A stretch of 64,000 bases of DNA, from positions 104,265,198 through 104,329,197 of the forward strand of contig JAAALK010000079.1 of NCBI GenBank assembly GCA_019279435.1, given 5' to 3'. Made by a program: the position numbers and the translations under genes. Positions 17,971 through 27,506 of this stretch are shown here, piece by piece. Source of the stretch: Zizania palustris (Eukaryota; Streptophyta; Magnoliopsida; Poales; Poaceae). Under the pieces are notes generated by a model that saw only the letters and a program-made list of their open reading frames with translations, had not been told where the DNA came from and ran no database searches. Positions within the stretch are counted from its first letter, which is position 1; every line of letters starts with the position of its first letter.

Positions 17971-20900
17971 TTATGAAAAATTGGTATCTATACCAAGAAG
18001 AAATCGGAGACCTCTTCGGTCCCGAGAGCTAGGGGTGGAACGACTAGTTCCAACATCGGAAGTTCTAAGAACTTTACGTTTAACTCTCTTCCTCCCCTTC
18101 GAAGCTCTAAAATCCTTCTGCTCTTGTTGAAGCTCGGCCCAAGTTCGAAGCCGCTCGGGGCTTCTTTCCCAGCTTCTAAGATATTCAGATCTTTTATTTT
18201 GGGCTTCACCTTCATCTTCGGACCAATTAGTGTCTTCAGAAGACGAGGTGTTTGCGTCAATCTCTTTATCTTCCTCTTTAATATAAGACAATACGTCTTT
18301 GATTACTTCGGGCGCAATAACGCCGGAGTCATCTCGAGGAATAAGAAATCGAGGACGCTTATAACTCTTTAGAAGTTCGAAGGTGTTCCACAATGAACGA
18401 AGTTCGCTGTTAAGCTCTAACACTTCGATATCTTCCATAAGAGGCAAAGCCTAAAAATATGACAAACAAGACTTTCATTGATAAATGTTTACAAGCATAA
18501 AGCTTTACATGGTTAGAAATCCTAAAATATTCCTAAACCTGCGGGTTCGAAGGAGGTTGACTGCTCGAAGCTTGGCTCCGAACTTGTTTCTGGCGTTGGC
18601 CTTCATCAATCCAAGCCTTGATCGCAGAACGACCTTCGGCTCTCCACGAAGTTTGGAAGGCTCGCCAAGCAGCAGCTACACCTTCGGAAGGTTTGAGAAG
18701 TCGGTCGTCGTCGAAGGTGATTGGACCTCTTCCTGCGTCCGGAGTTATTGATCGGCCCAAATCCTCGTAATAGCGAAGTAGACCAACAACAGACACTTGT
18801 CCGGAGAGTTCTCCGTATCTAATGCCCGCCGTCTTCATCTGCTTCGCCACCCCTTGGATCCTTTTCAACCGGCGTAGAAGGCTAATGTTATCATCAGAAG
18901 GGAGAGTTCCGGTAGTACCGAAGTACTCCAGGACATCTAACAACTGATTCATAACCTCCGCAGCCACCTTCTCAGACTTCAACTTATCTTCGTTCAGCGC
19001 ATCCTTCGTCGAATTAACTTCGTCCAAAACCCCAGAAAGCCTAGCATTCTTAGTGGTCAAAGTGTTTTTCTGGGTCAACAGTTGGCTAGCTTCCTCTTCG
19101 AGTCGGACGAGCCTAGACCCTGCAGTAGCATGCTCCGCCCGCAGTTTTTCAACCTCTGCTCGAAGCACAATCCTCTTCGCTTCGAGCTCTTTCTTTGCAG
19201 CTTCCAAGCTTTGCCTGGCCCTTCGCTCTGTTAATATTATATTGTCCATTTGAGTCACTCGACTTTCAGAGATGTTAAAATTCCTTTGAAGAGTGCTATT
19301 TTCTTCCCGAAGCCGAGCGATTTCTTCGTCATTGCATAGACTTGCAGCTCGGGCCAAGACAGTTTGCTGTCAAAATAAAAACTAAAGTAAATATTTATTC
19401 GAAGATAAATTCTATAATATTTCGTAGTTACTTCGTACCTGGTAGGCTGTACGTTCAATAACGGCATTAAGCTCTGTCCTGTCAGCCTTGCTCAGGATGG
19501 CCACTAATTTGGTCTCCCCTATGTCACGACTAGCTCGATCCAAAGGTTCGAGCAAAGTCCGAAGACCAGCTGTTTGCTCTAAGAAAGGAGCCAACAAGGG
19601 GAGCATGCTTATTGCCTCTTGGTCATCTTCGTTCAACGAAGGACCGGAGCTTTGGCCTATGGTCTTCGGAGCCATTGGAGTTTGAGCCTCCCTGGAAGAT
19701 TGGCTCTCGTCTATTGAATCAGACGGAGTTGATTCGGAGCTTATAGCAGGCAGGGGCTCTACTTGTCTTTTGCCTCTTCCAGGTCCCTTTTGAGTAACTC
19801 TCAGGGCTGGCTCCGAAGTCGTCGAAGGCCCAGGAATTACTTCCTCCTGACGGACTTCTTCCATAGGAGTGGGCTCTGTAAAATAATGAAAAGTATTATA
19901 CATAGTATAAATACTCAAATAAATACAAAAAGTTATTCGAAGTCTACCTTCGGCATTTTGCGGAGGAGTCATCGTCGGACTGTTTGGTGGATCGAAGGCT
20001 AATTCTTCATCCGAATCAGCCGTTAAATCTTGGACTGCAGGAGCATCGTCGTGGGCAGTCCTCGTTGCTTCTTCAGGAATCGAAGCCATAGTGACTTCGA
20101 CCCCACCTTCATTCACAGGAACTCCGTCCTGAGTTACATCTTCTTGAACTACCGAAGTCCTTGGTTGATCAACATTTTCTCCGAACTCCGGTACGTTCGC
20201 AGGTACTTCGGCTTGTGCGGCCCTTTGAGTTTCATTCTCTTCCATCAGGTGCAAAAGTAACCTCCCCGTTTCTTCTTGGGAGTCGGAAACCGAAGCTCTT
20301 GAGCTCGAAGGTACAAGATCTAAAGGTGCGAGGTTCTTCGGCTTCCGAGCCACCCTCTTCACCGGAGTTTTTGCTGAACTTGAAGTTCCAGCTTCGGCTT
20401 TCCTTTTCTGAGGCCCTTTCTCCAAAGGCGCCCAATCCATCAGAGGGGGAGGAGTGAGTTTCAGCATTCCCCATACTCTGTTAAATCTCTCCCAACTCCC
20501 AACCAGTTTAATTCGCCACTCTTTCTCAGTCGGAGTTGGAGCACCCAAGATCTTTTCCGAAGCCCTTATAATCTGTTCTGAAGTAACAGGGGCTGAAGAA
20601 ACTGCAAAATAAATAATTCAAGTCAGTTTTTTCTTCGAAGTAAATATGTTTAATGCATGTTGGTTTCGAAGTTACCTGTAGGACTTGAAGTCAAGTTAAT
20701 TTTGCGAAGACCGCCTTCGGAGTCATCTTCGAAGATGATAGGCCAGTTGGCCATCAGTGGAGGAATTTGAATACCGATGAATTCTTCAGCCAAGTCTCGC
20801 ATACTGAGCCTTCGGCTAACTTTTTCAAGCAGGTTCAGACGGCTTCGAATTGGCCTTCGTCGGGACGCACCAAAGCTTCCTTTCGGAATTGGATTTCTTT

Positions 20901-21629
20901 AAGGGGTCCGGCCAGAGGATTGCTTGCCCCAACTTCGGCATAGAACCATTTCAGAATCTAATCGGTGTACCATCTGGCGTTGATAGCTTTAGCAGGAAAG
21001 TGAAGGGCATACTCGTCCCGAAGTCTAAAGTTGATACTGCCAAAAGATATTACTACTTTTTCACCTCCGGGAGTTACGAAGGTTTTCGGCTGGCAGGTTG
21101 CTCTATGTAATGCAGCGAAGATTTCAGCCCTTCCTTCACATCCTTCGGCTCTTAAGGCCCACTCAAAAATAGCTAATCTAGCTACCGCATTCGGAGATAG
21201 TTGGGGGAGGGTTACATGGAATAGGTCGAGTACCTCCGCCAAAAAGTCCACTGCAGGGAGACCCAAGCCTGCTTCGAAAAAGGCTTCGAACACTACTACT
21301 TCTCCGGGTCTTGGCACTGGGATTACTTCTTTCCCCGGTTTCCGAATCATAACTCCCGCACCAATATTTCCTCCTACTGCAATTGTCAAGGACTCTCTTT
21401 TGCAGGTCGAAGGCCCTAATTCAAAGGACTGATCCAAATATTTGGTCGATGGAGGGCACAAACCTTGGTCATCGGCGATTTGGGGATTTCTCCCCCCTGC
21501 CGCCATGGATGTCGCCGCCTGCATCGACGGTGCCGCCGCCAATGTTGCCGCTGCTGCTGCTGCGGCTGCCTGTTGCCGAGCCAAAGCCGAAGGAGGCGCA
21601 GATCCCTTGGTCTTCACCATTACGATCAC
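17971..21629 (-). pseudogene. Antisense gene (aORF) of element A, five exons, broken in exon 1
   Basis: Exons on the minus strand: 21629-20676, 20601-19948, 19875-19439, 19366-18539, 18450-17971. All four introns (74, 72, 72 and 88 bp) start GT and end AG at positions matching C. Exon 1 has an Ala-rich start (MVKTKG at 21620) and the PF04195-like block FFEAGLGLP...LPQLSPNAVARL. Exons 2-3 are acidic and Ser/Pro-rich. Exon 4 is a long coiled coil. Exon 5 ends LLGIDTNFS. Compared with C, exon 1 has a TAG at about 20958 (C has TGG: WYTDWVL) and a 1-bp deletion near 20840, so the model sums to 3,353 nt, not a multiple of three. Intron 2 is open and a multiple of three, so unspliced RNA would still be translatable there. 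The function is unknown. The coiled coil suggests self-association and the PF04195-like block is of unknown activity. Confidence 0.85.
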
Positions 21630-22097
21630 TGGATTGTTCGGAGGAAATGAAGGCTAGGGCTCAAGAACTCAAAAGTTAGGGCTCAAGAACTCAAGGGGCT
21701 CAAAAAGTTTTTGACTGTGAGAAAGCGGTGAAAAGGTAATCGGGTAAGTTTTAAGCCCTTTATTTATAGCCTAAATGTTCCGTTTGTTACCGTTTGGGTT
21801 CTGCCCTTTCGCATTCTCGCCCGTTATTTTCCTCCGAAAATAACGGATCGTTTAACTTCCGTTAGAAGAAACAGGTTAACGGCTATTTTTTCTAAGTCTG
21901 GAAAGTCTTCAGTCTTTCTAAAGATACTTCTAAGTTACTTCGAATGTAACTCCTTCGAATACCAATCCGAAGCATATATCTCCACATAGTTCGGAGATGA
22001 TATAAATCTGTTAACCCCTACGCATGATTACTTTTCTTGCGTATACTGCTCTCCTAAACGTTATAGGTCAAACGGAGAAGCGTATTCGAGGGGCTAC
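21630..22097 (-). promoter_or_regulatory. Promoter region of the antisense gene of A, and polypurine tract
   Basis: No ORF is conserved. The minus strand carries a TATA-like TATAAATA at 21768-21761, about 135-140 bp upstream of the aORF ATG. The far end is CGAGGGGCTAC (22087-22097), the probable polypurine primer, shared with B, C, E, E0 and F. The segment is homologous to 1-286 and 47767-48245. Confidence 0.6.
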
Positions 22098-22592
22098 TGT
22101 TGGGGGAAAATATCTCATCTTCGGGGTTATTGCCAAAGCAGCATAAAGACAGCCAACCAGTTCGAAGATTGTCCGAAGATCATCTTCGAAGATGCTCAGA
22201 ACCCTGTTCGAAGCCCGAAGACAGGCACAGGTTCGAAGTATGTCTTCGAACTAAAGCCCTTCAAGATCTTTTCTGCCAGCTAAGATGGAAGACTTATCTT
22301 CTTTCTTACTAGATTAGTCTTTTACCATTTTAGCCCTATTAAGGAAACCGAATAGTTTCCTTAATGTCGGTTGTAATAAAGGGGTAAATAGGTCTTTTCC
22401 TTAATGTTTAGGCCTATAAATACCCCCCATTTCACCCTGTAATAGGGACCGAATACAAGTGATTCAATACACACTTTCGAACTATTCTAAGCTATTATCC
22501 TTTTGGAGGCTTAGAACAGTTTGCTTCACAAACACTTCGTTTGTTAGTTTCTTTTCTACAGAAACCTGTTAGCGTAATCTTTTACGCCAACA
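22098..22592 (+). repeat. 3' LTR of element A
   Basis: 495 bp, two substitutions from the 5' LTR by eye. It is followed by the duplicated GGTGC at 22593-22597. Confidence 0.96.
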
Positions 22593-23280
22593 GGTGCAAT
22601 GGAAGACGATGTTGAGGAAGTGTGTCCTTGCGTATCCTCGCTTCGTCCCGGTCATTCCTCGCTAATCCAATCGGTGAAGTCGACGTAGTTGTTCACGTGA
22701 TGAATTCCTCGAGTGTCGCTATTGGAGCAACGCCTCCATGGTATCCACACATACAGTGATGGAGTACTTCCCATGACGACGTGCTAGCATCGCACATGAG
22801 AACGGGAGATCGTCAATCTCAACTTTTGAGATCATGAAAGGGAGGTGAGGAGTTCTTGGTGGCTACGCCAAAACTATCCAAAAGCTTGTTCTCCAAGACC
22901 TCCTCCCCTTCTTTTTATAAAGTCCTTAGAGCCCCTGGTCGTCCACATCTCGAAACCAACAATCTAGTTACAACTGATTTGTGTTCTAATAGATTCAATC
23001 TGTTTTACCCACATCGGAACTTCCGATGCTAGATCGGAACTTCCGACAAGGTATTTTCGAACTCTTAATCTAGTACGACACGTAACAGATCCAATCTGTT
23101 TTCGCCCACCTCGGAACTTCCAGAACATATATCAGAACATCCGACTAGTATAATTTTCCCCAATTCTAAATCGAAACTTCTGGCTCGTCAAAACATCCGA
23201 AGAAACTTTTTCTCTCTGACTCGAGTCCAGAAAATAATCGGAACTTCCGATTCCAAATCAAAATATCCGATCAATCGGAA
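22593..23280 (-). repeat. Remainder of the copia LTR (H-right), upstream part
   Basis: Continues the minus-strand copia LTR interrupted by element A at the GGTGC duplication. It is non-coding. About 23015-23280 holds a second cluster of the heptamer inverted repeat ATCGGAA-C-TTCCGAT in various states. A TATA-like TATAAAAAG lies on the minus strand at about 22920-22912 (plus CTTTTTATA), a reasonable LTR promoter. The outer edge of the LTR could not be fixed; 23280 is approximate. Confidence 0.5.
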
Positions 23281-23543
23281 TTTTTTTGGCATACTTCCTT
23301 TAGCCTTGCTAACGCTCTCTCGATGGCGACCAAATTCGCGGTAGGTGTTCGGTACACATCGTGGCCTTCAAAGGCCACGCTGTACACAACTTGTTCATCC
23401 TGGCGGGAGACTCCTGCTCCCCAGTGAGCTCTTGCACGGTGATCACGTCTAGTGGTGTTTCTCCTTCGGTGCTCTTGGCGATGCGCGCTAGATTCTGCGC
23501 CATTGGAGGGCTCATCCTCCGAAGTGACCCTGATGATAGCCAT
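23271..23543 (-). pseudogene. Unrecognised ORF, possibly a gypsy gag N-terminal fragment
   Basis: A 90-codon minus-strand frame. It is Arg/Glu-rich at first and then reads YRTPTANLVAIERALARL, a pattern seen near the start of some plant gypsy gag proteins. No second motif supports this. It sits next to decayed gypsy pol debris, which makes an element origin likely, but I cannot name the protein. Confidence 0.3.
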
Positions 23544-23719
23544 TACGGCAATCGCATGAGGGGTTTGGTGGGACGATGGAGCATGTCGGCAATGTCAGTT
23601 GTTTATGACCGTGGAGAACCGTCGATGTTGGACGGTGCACCCCTTTGGGCTGGCGAAGATGACCTAGTCGGCAGGCGATTCGGCGACCTCCTACGGGTGA
23701 TCTAGTGGTCGGTGGCGTT

Positions 23720-23998
23720 GTTTTGATCACCATGTAGATGTCAATTGGAGTAGTGACACTACTTTGATTGAGGTAATACCATGGAAACTTTACTTTGATG
23801 GTTTGTCTTGTAAGAATGACCAAGGTGTTGGAGTTGTGCTCATATCACCTAGTAGTAGTTTTTAGACCTTAGCCCGTTTTGAATTTCCTTGTACTAAGAA
23901 TCGAGCCAAATATGAAGCTCTTTTGCTAGGACTTGAATTGTTAAGCTCCATGGGTGTTAAATATGTTCATGCATATGGTTATTCACTAATAGTAGTTC
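23720..23998 (+). pseudogene. Plant-type RNase H fragment from a decayed gypsy element
   Basis: Plus-strand reading gives WKLYFDGLSCKNDQGVGVVL, then a stop, then AKYEALLLGLELL and YGYSLIVVQQV. This is the Asp...Glu...Asp layout of the second RNase H of Tat-type elements, with the third catalytic Asp changed (GYSL for GDSL). It has an internal TAG and ends at about 23998, where the sequence switches to an opposite-strand integrase fragment. It is a different, older family from elements A-F. Confidence 0.7.
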
Positions 23999-23999
23999 A

Positions 24000-25263
24000 A
24001 CAAGTAGCTAAGGATGCTCAAATATGCATTACCTAAAGATATATCAACAACTCTAAAAGGACCTTCGCAACTAGGCGACCATTTACCAAACTTTGGGCTT
24101 TTAGTGCCTAAAGGCAAAATCATCTTCCAGATCAAGTCACCAACTTGAAACGATTTTGCTTTCACTTTTTTGTTGTAAGCTCTAGCCACTGTTATTTTGT
24201 CTCTTTTTATAGCCTCTAGAGCCCTTAATCTCTTATCGGTCACTTCTTCCAAATTATCCTTCAAAAGAGTTTCATACTCATCGACCGATAAGCCATCTTG
24301 CATAAGTAAATTCAAAGAGCTAAGATTCACCTCTATAGGTAAAATGACTTATTGTACATACACTAACTCATATGGACTTACCTTGCTGGCACCATGCTTT
24401 GCAACTCTACATGCTCATAATGCCTTAGAAAACACTTCTTGCCACCTTCTAGGAAACTATTCAATCTTCATCTTAATAAGCTTAATAACATTTTTATAAC
24501 TAGACTCGGCCTGACCCTTGGCATGAGCATAGTATGGTGAAGAGTTTATCAACTTTATACCATAAGATTCAACAAAATCACACTTCTTTAGAAACAAATG
24601 AAGCACCCTGATCTATAGTAAGAGTTTGAGGGATACTGAATCTATGTATAACGTGCTTCAAGAAAAAATCGATTACCTCGTTTTGCGTCATATTCTTGAG
24701 AGGCACGACCTCGGTCCACTTGGTGAAGTAATCCATAGCCATCAACATGAACTGATGCCCTTTTGAAGAGGAAGGATAAATTTGGTTGATGATGTCTAAG
24801 GCCTAACCTCGGAACGACCATGGTTTGATAATAGGATTAAGCAAAGACGTAGGAGCAAGCTGAATATTACAAAACCTTTTATATGCTTCGCATCCTATAT
24901 AGTACTTAAAACAATTCTTAGTCATAGTCGGCTAATAAAAACCCGCTCTTTTGAGCATCTAACTCATTTTCTAGGCCGAATGATGAGTACCACAAAGACC
25001 TTCATGTACTTCACCCACATCAAGTTTATACTAATCGACATTTTCAAACTTTTCAAAAGTACTCCATCAATTGTTCGGTGATACAACTCATCGTCAAGCA
25101 ACACAAATTTAAACGCTTCCCGCCGAACTTTCTGGTCAACCCTCTTGCTAGGATGTTTCAAATTTAGACAAGTGTGCCAGTCATTCGACAACGGTTGTGC
25201 TAGCCATGTCAAGCCGGTCAGACCGATGTGCTCTAACTCGCATGATAAAACATAGTCAAGCAT
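24000..25263 (-). pseudogene. Integrase fragment of a decayed Tat-type element
   Basis: On the minus strand from 25263: a segment with LLDDELYHRTIDGVLLK (linker before the HHCC finger), degenerate core sequence through 24400-24960, and a C-terminal region 24330-23986 with KVKAKSFQVGDLIWK, LPLGTKSPKFGKWSP and GPFRVVD, which is the typical Tat integrase tail. Many stops and frame changes. It abuts the opposite-strand RNase H fragment at about 23999, so at least one rearrangement occurred. Confidence 0.75.
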
Positions 25264-26498
25264 AAATTTTTCTTATGTGAAAAATGAGAAACCAAGTAAG
25301 GCTTTCACTGTGGTTTTATTTTTGTGATGAGTGATTGACAAGATTGTCTGGCTAATTTGGTTGTTTGTGTGAGTCATGGTATGAGTTGCATGGAGTTGCA
25401 TGTTTTGCTTGTATCGTGTGTGCAGGGTTGAGATGCTTGTCAACTGTCTATGGCGGGTGATCAGTGTTAGACAGGGAGTATAATGCTAGATGGTCGAGGA
25501 TGCCAGTTGAAGTTGAAGGTGATCTCAAGCGTACGCATGGAGATAAGGTAAGACATGGATGAACTGATGATTGAGATGAAGTGTTGTTCAATTCAGCGAA
25601 AGGGAAGCCAGTTCAATTGACAAGGCGGCTCGAGAGATCGAGAGTAGGAGAGACTTGCTGGCAGTCGGGCTCGCGGCTGACGACACATGTCGAAGATCTC
25701 AGAGGCTTTGTCGGATTTTGCTAAAAACCGTCACATGAGAAAATGTTTTTAAATTACAATAAATAGAAGTTTATTTTTCCGTTTAGTAGTCTAGATTAAG
25801 TGTAATCTTTTAGTATTTTTCAGAATTTTCAAATTCTGAAATAATATAAAAAGAATAGGGTCAATGATGTAATAAAGTAGGAGTATACATTTGTGTATTT
25901 TTCAGAATTTATAATTCTAAAAATACATAATCGCAATTAGGTAAATACTTAGACCTTGAACCCTAATGTCATTTTGGGGAATACCTTGGTGGGCTTGCCT
26001 ATATAAAGGACCCAATGCCCAAGGGTTAGGAGACTTTTTTGGCTGAACTTTTGGGGGCTAACAACCAGAAATATTTTTCTTCTTTGTGCTGTGTTTGCTT
26101 CTTGTTCTTGCTCAAAGTTTCTTTGAAAATTTCTTGTGATCCGAAAAAGTGCTCGGTTTTTGTTACTAGCTTGTACTGATCCTGTTCAGTCCGAGACATA
26201 GCACAGCTTCTAAAGATGTTTTGCCGGCCACAACCATGAAACTGAGCAGCGCCATGCATATGTTCTGTGTCCTAGAACCAAAACAGTTCAGGTAATTAAA
26301 GCATTTCTTCACCGCCAGCCTTCATCACAGGAGCGAACCAGGTTCTTTCTCTGTTTGATTTTGTTTTGGTACATTGTGGTTTAGTTCACATTGAATTTTG
26401 TTTAGTTTGATTTCAGTTACTGGTCATTAATTTCTCTCTGGTTTTTGTTCGCTGATGTCTTGATTTGTTCCATATTCTTCATCCTGGATGAACATTAG
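25264..26498. other. Orphan non-coding block with a promoter-like segment
   Basis: No supported ORF. A TATA box (TATATAAAGG) at 26000-26009 sits in CTTGGTGGGCTTGCC context and is followed by a T-rich transcribed-looking stretch. This layout resembles the U3/R/U5 of a gypsy LTR whose partner is missing. The A/T-rich 25730-25950 contains repeats of TTTTTCAGAATTT/AAATTCTGAAA that could fold. A solo or truncated LTR of the element represented at 23720-25263 is possible but not shown. Confidence 0.35.
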
Positions 26499-26992
26499 TG
26501 TTGGTGTAAAAGATTACGCTAACAGGTTCAAGAAATTAAGTATGTAACAAGCGAAGGTTTGTTTGAGTGAACTATTCCAAGCCTCTGAAGATGGATAATA
26601 GCCTAAGATAATTCGTAGTGTCTATTGAATATCTGAATATTCGATGTCTATTATAGGGCAAGAAGGGGGGTATTTATAGGTAAAATCTCTAGATAAAATA
26701 CGTTTTTACCCCTCAATTACAATCGACATAGTGGAAACTATTTCGGTATCCCGAATAGGGATAATATGGTAAATTATGCTTGAAGAATGTCGATAAAGTA
26801 GACGTCTCATCCTTCTGGTTGGTTTCCACTTCAAAGAGGAAGCCTTTCGAAGGGTCCCTTCAGATCAGAGCTTGGATGGACCCTCCGACTTCAAGTCTTT
26901 CAATCCGGAGACGAGTGGTGGGCTCCAAGCTAATGACTTACCATTATCTTAGAATCTTTAGGATCATGAGGATGAAGTATTTTCCCCCAACA
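26499..26992 (-). repeat. 3' LTR of element F
   Basis: Reverse complement starts TGTTGGGGGAAAATACTTC and ends TTACACCAACA (494 bp). TATAAATA is present on the minus strand at about 26681-26674. It is followed in element order by GTAGCCCCTCGAATACGC, the complement of the polypurine edge of A. Confidence 0.9.
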
Positions 26993-27506
26993 GTAGCCCC
27001 TCGAATACGCTTCTCCGAATATCCTGTACAGAAAGGAGATCAGTATACGTAAGAAATATTTTCATTCTCAGGGACTGAATAAAAATTCAAATTATTATAA
27101 CCGTTCGAAGCGTCTTCAAGATCGAAAATATATCAAATCTTAGCTTCGAGCTTCAATCTCCATGTGAAAGCTTCGCAAGAAATTGGACCATTGCAATTGC
27201 GGTGCATCGCAAGGAGCCATTATTTTTGTGTCATTACTCCTGAAATAGCCGTTAGGCCATTCGAGAAAGCAACAGACGCAAAAATTTACCGTGAGTTCAC
27301 ACTTTTTCACCTTCTGGTCCCACCTGTCAGTGACGAGGGTTGGATCTGCAAGTGTGAAAACATATACAAATCGTACTAAATGAAAACGGAGCGATTATAA
27401 AAGGGGACAGTGAATAGCGACAGAAAGCTTTTACAGAGCTCCGGTGTTTAAGCTTTTCCACACTCCCATCCTCAACCTCTCTCCAATATTCTCGAGAATT
27501 CCTTCA
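26993..27506 (+). promoter_or_regulatory. Promoter region of the antisense gene of F
   Basis: No ORF supported. On the plus strand TTATAAAAGG at 27395-27404 lies about 110 bp upstream of the ATG at 27507, equivalent in position to the TATA boxes upstream of the antisense genes of A, C and E. Confidence 0.5.

Larger units (their letters stand above)
11341..22592 (+). mobile_element. Element A: full-length Tat-type (Retand-like) Ty3/gypsy retrotransposon
   Basis: 11,252 bp, with 495-bp LTRs at 11341-11835 and 22098-22592 and the target duplication GGTGC at 11336-11340 and 22593-22597. Order: LTR, primer site, single gag-pol ORF (plus strand), short tandem-repeat zone, antisense five-exon gene (minus strand), polypurine tract, LTR. 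No chromodomain, and a second RNase H is present, which together place it in the plant Tat lineage. The two LTRs differ by eye at only two bases (G/C at 11427 of the 5' copy; A/T-to-C in the CTTTCTTA/CTAG run), so insertion is recent. gag-pol is open throughout while the antisense gene is broken. It inserted into the LTR of the right copia copy. Confidence 0.96.
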
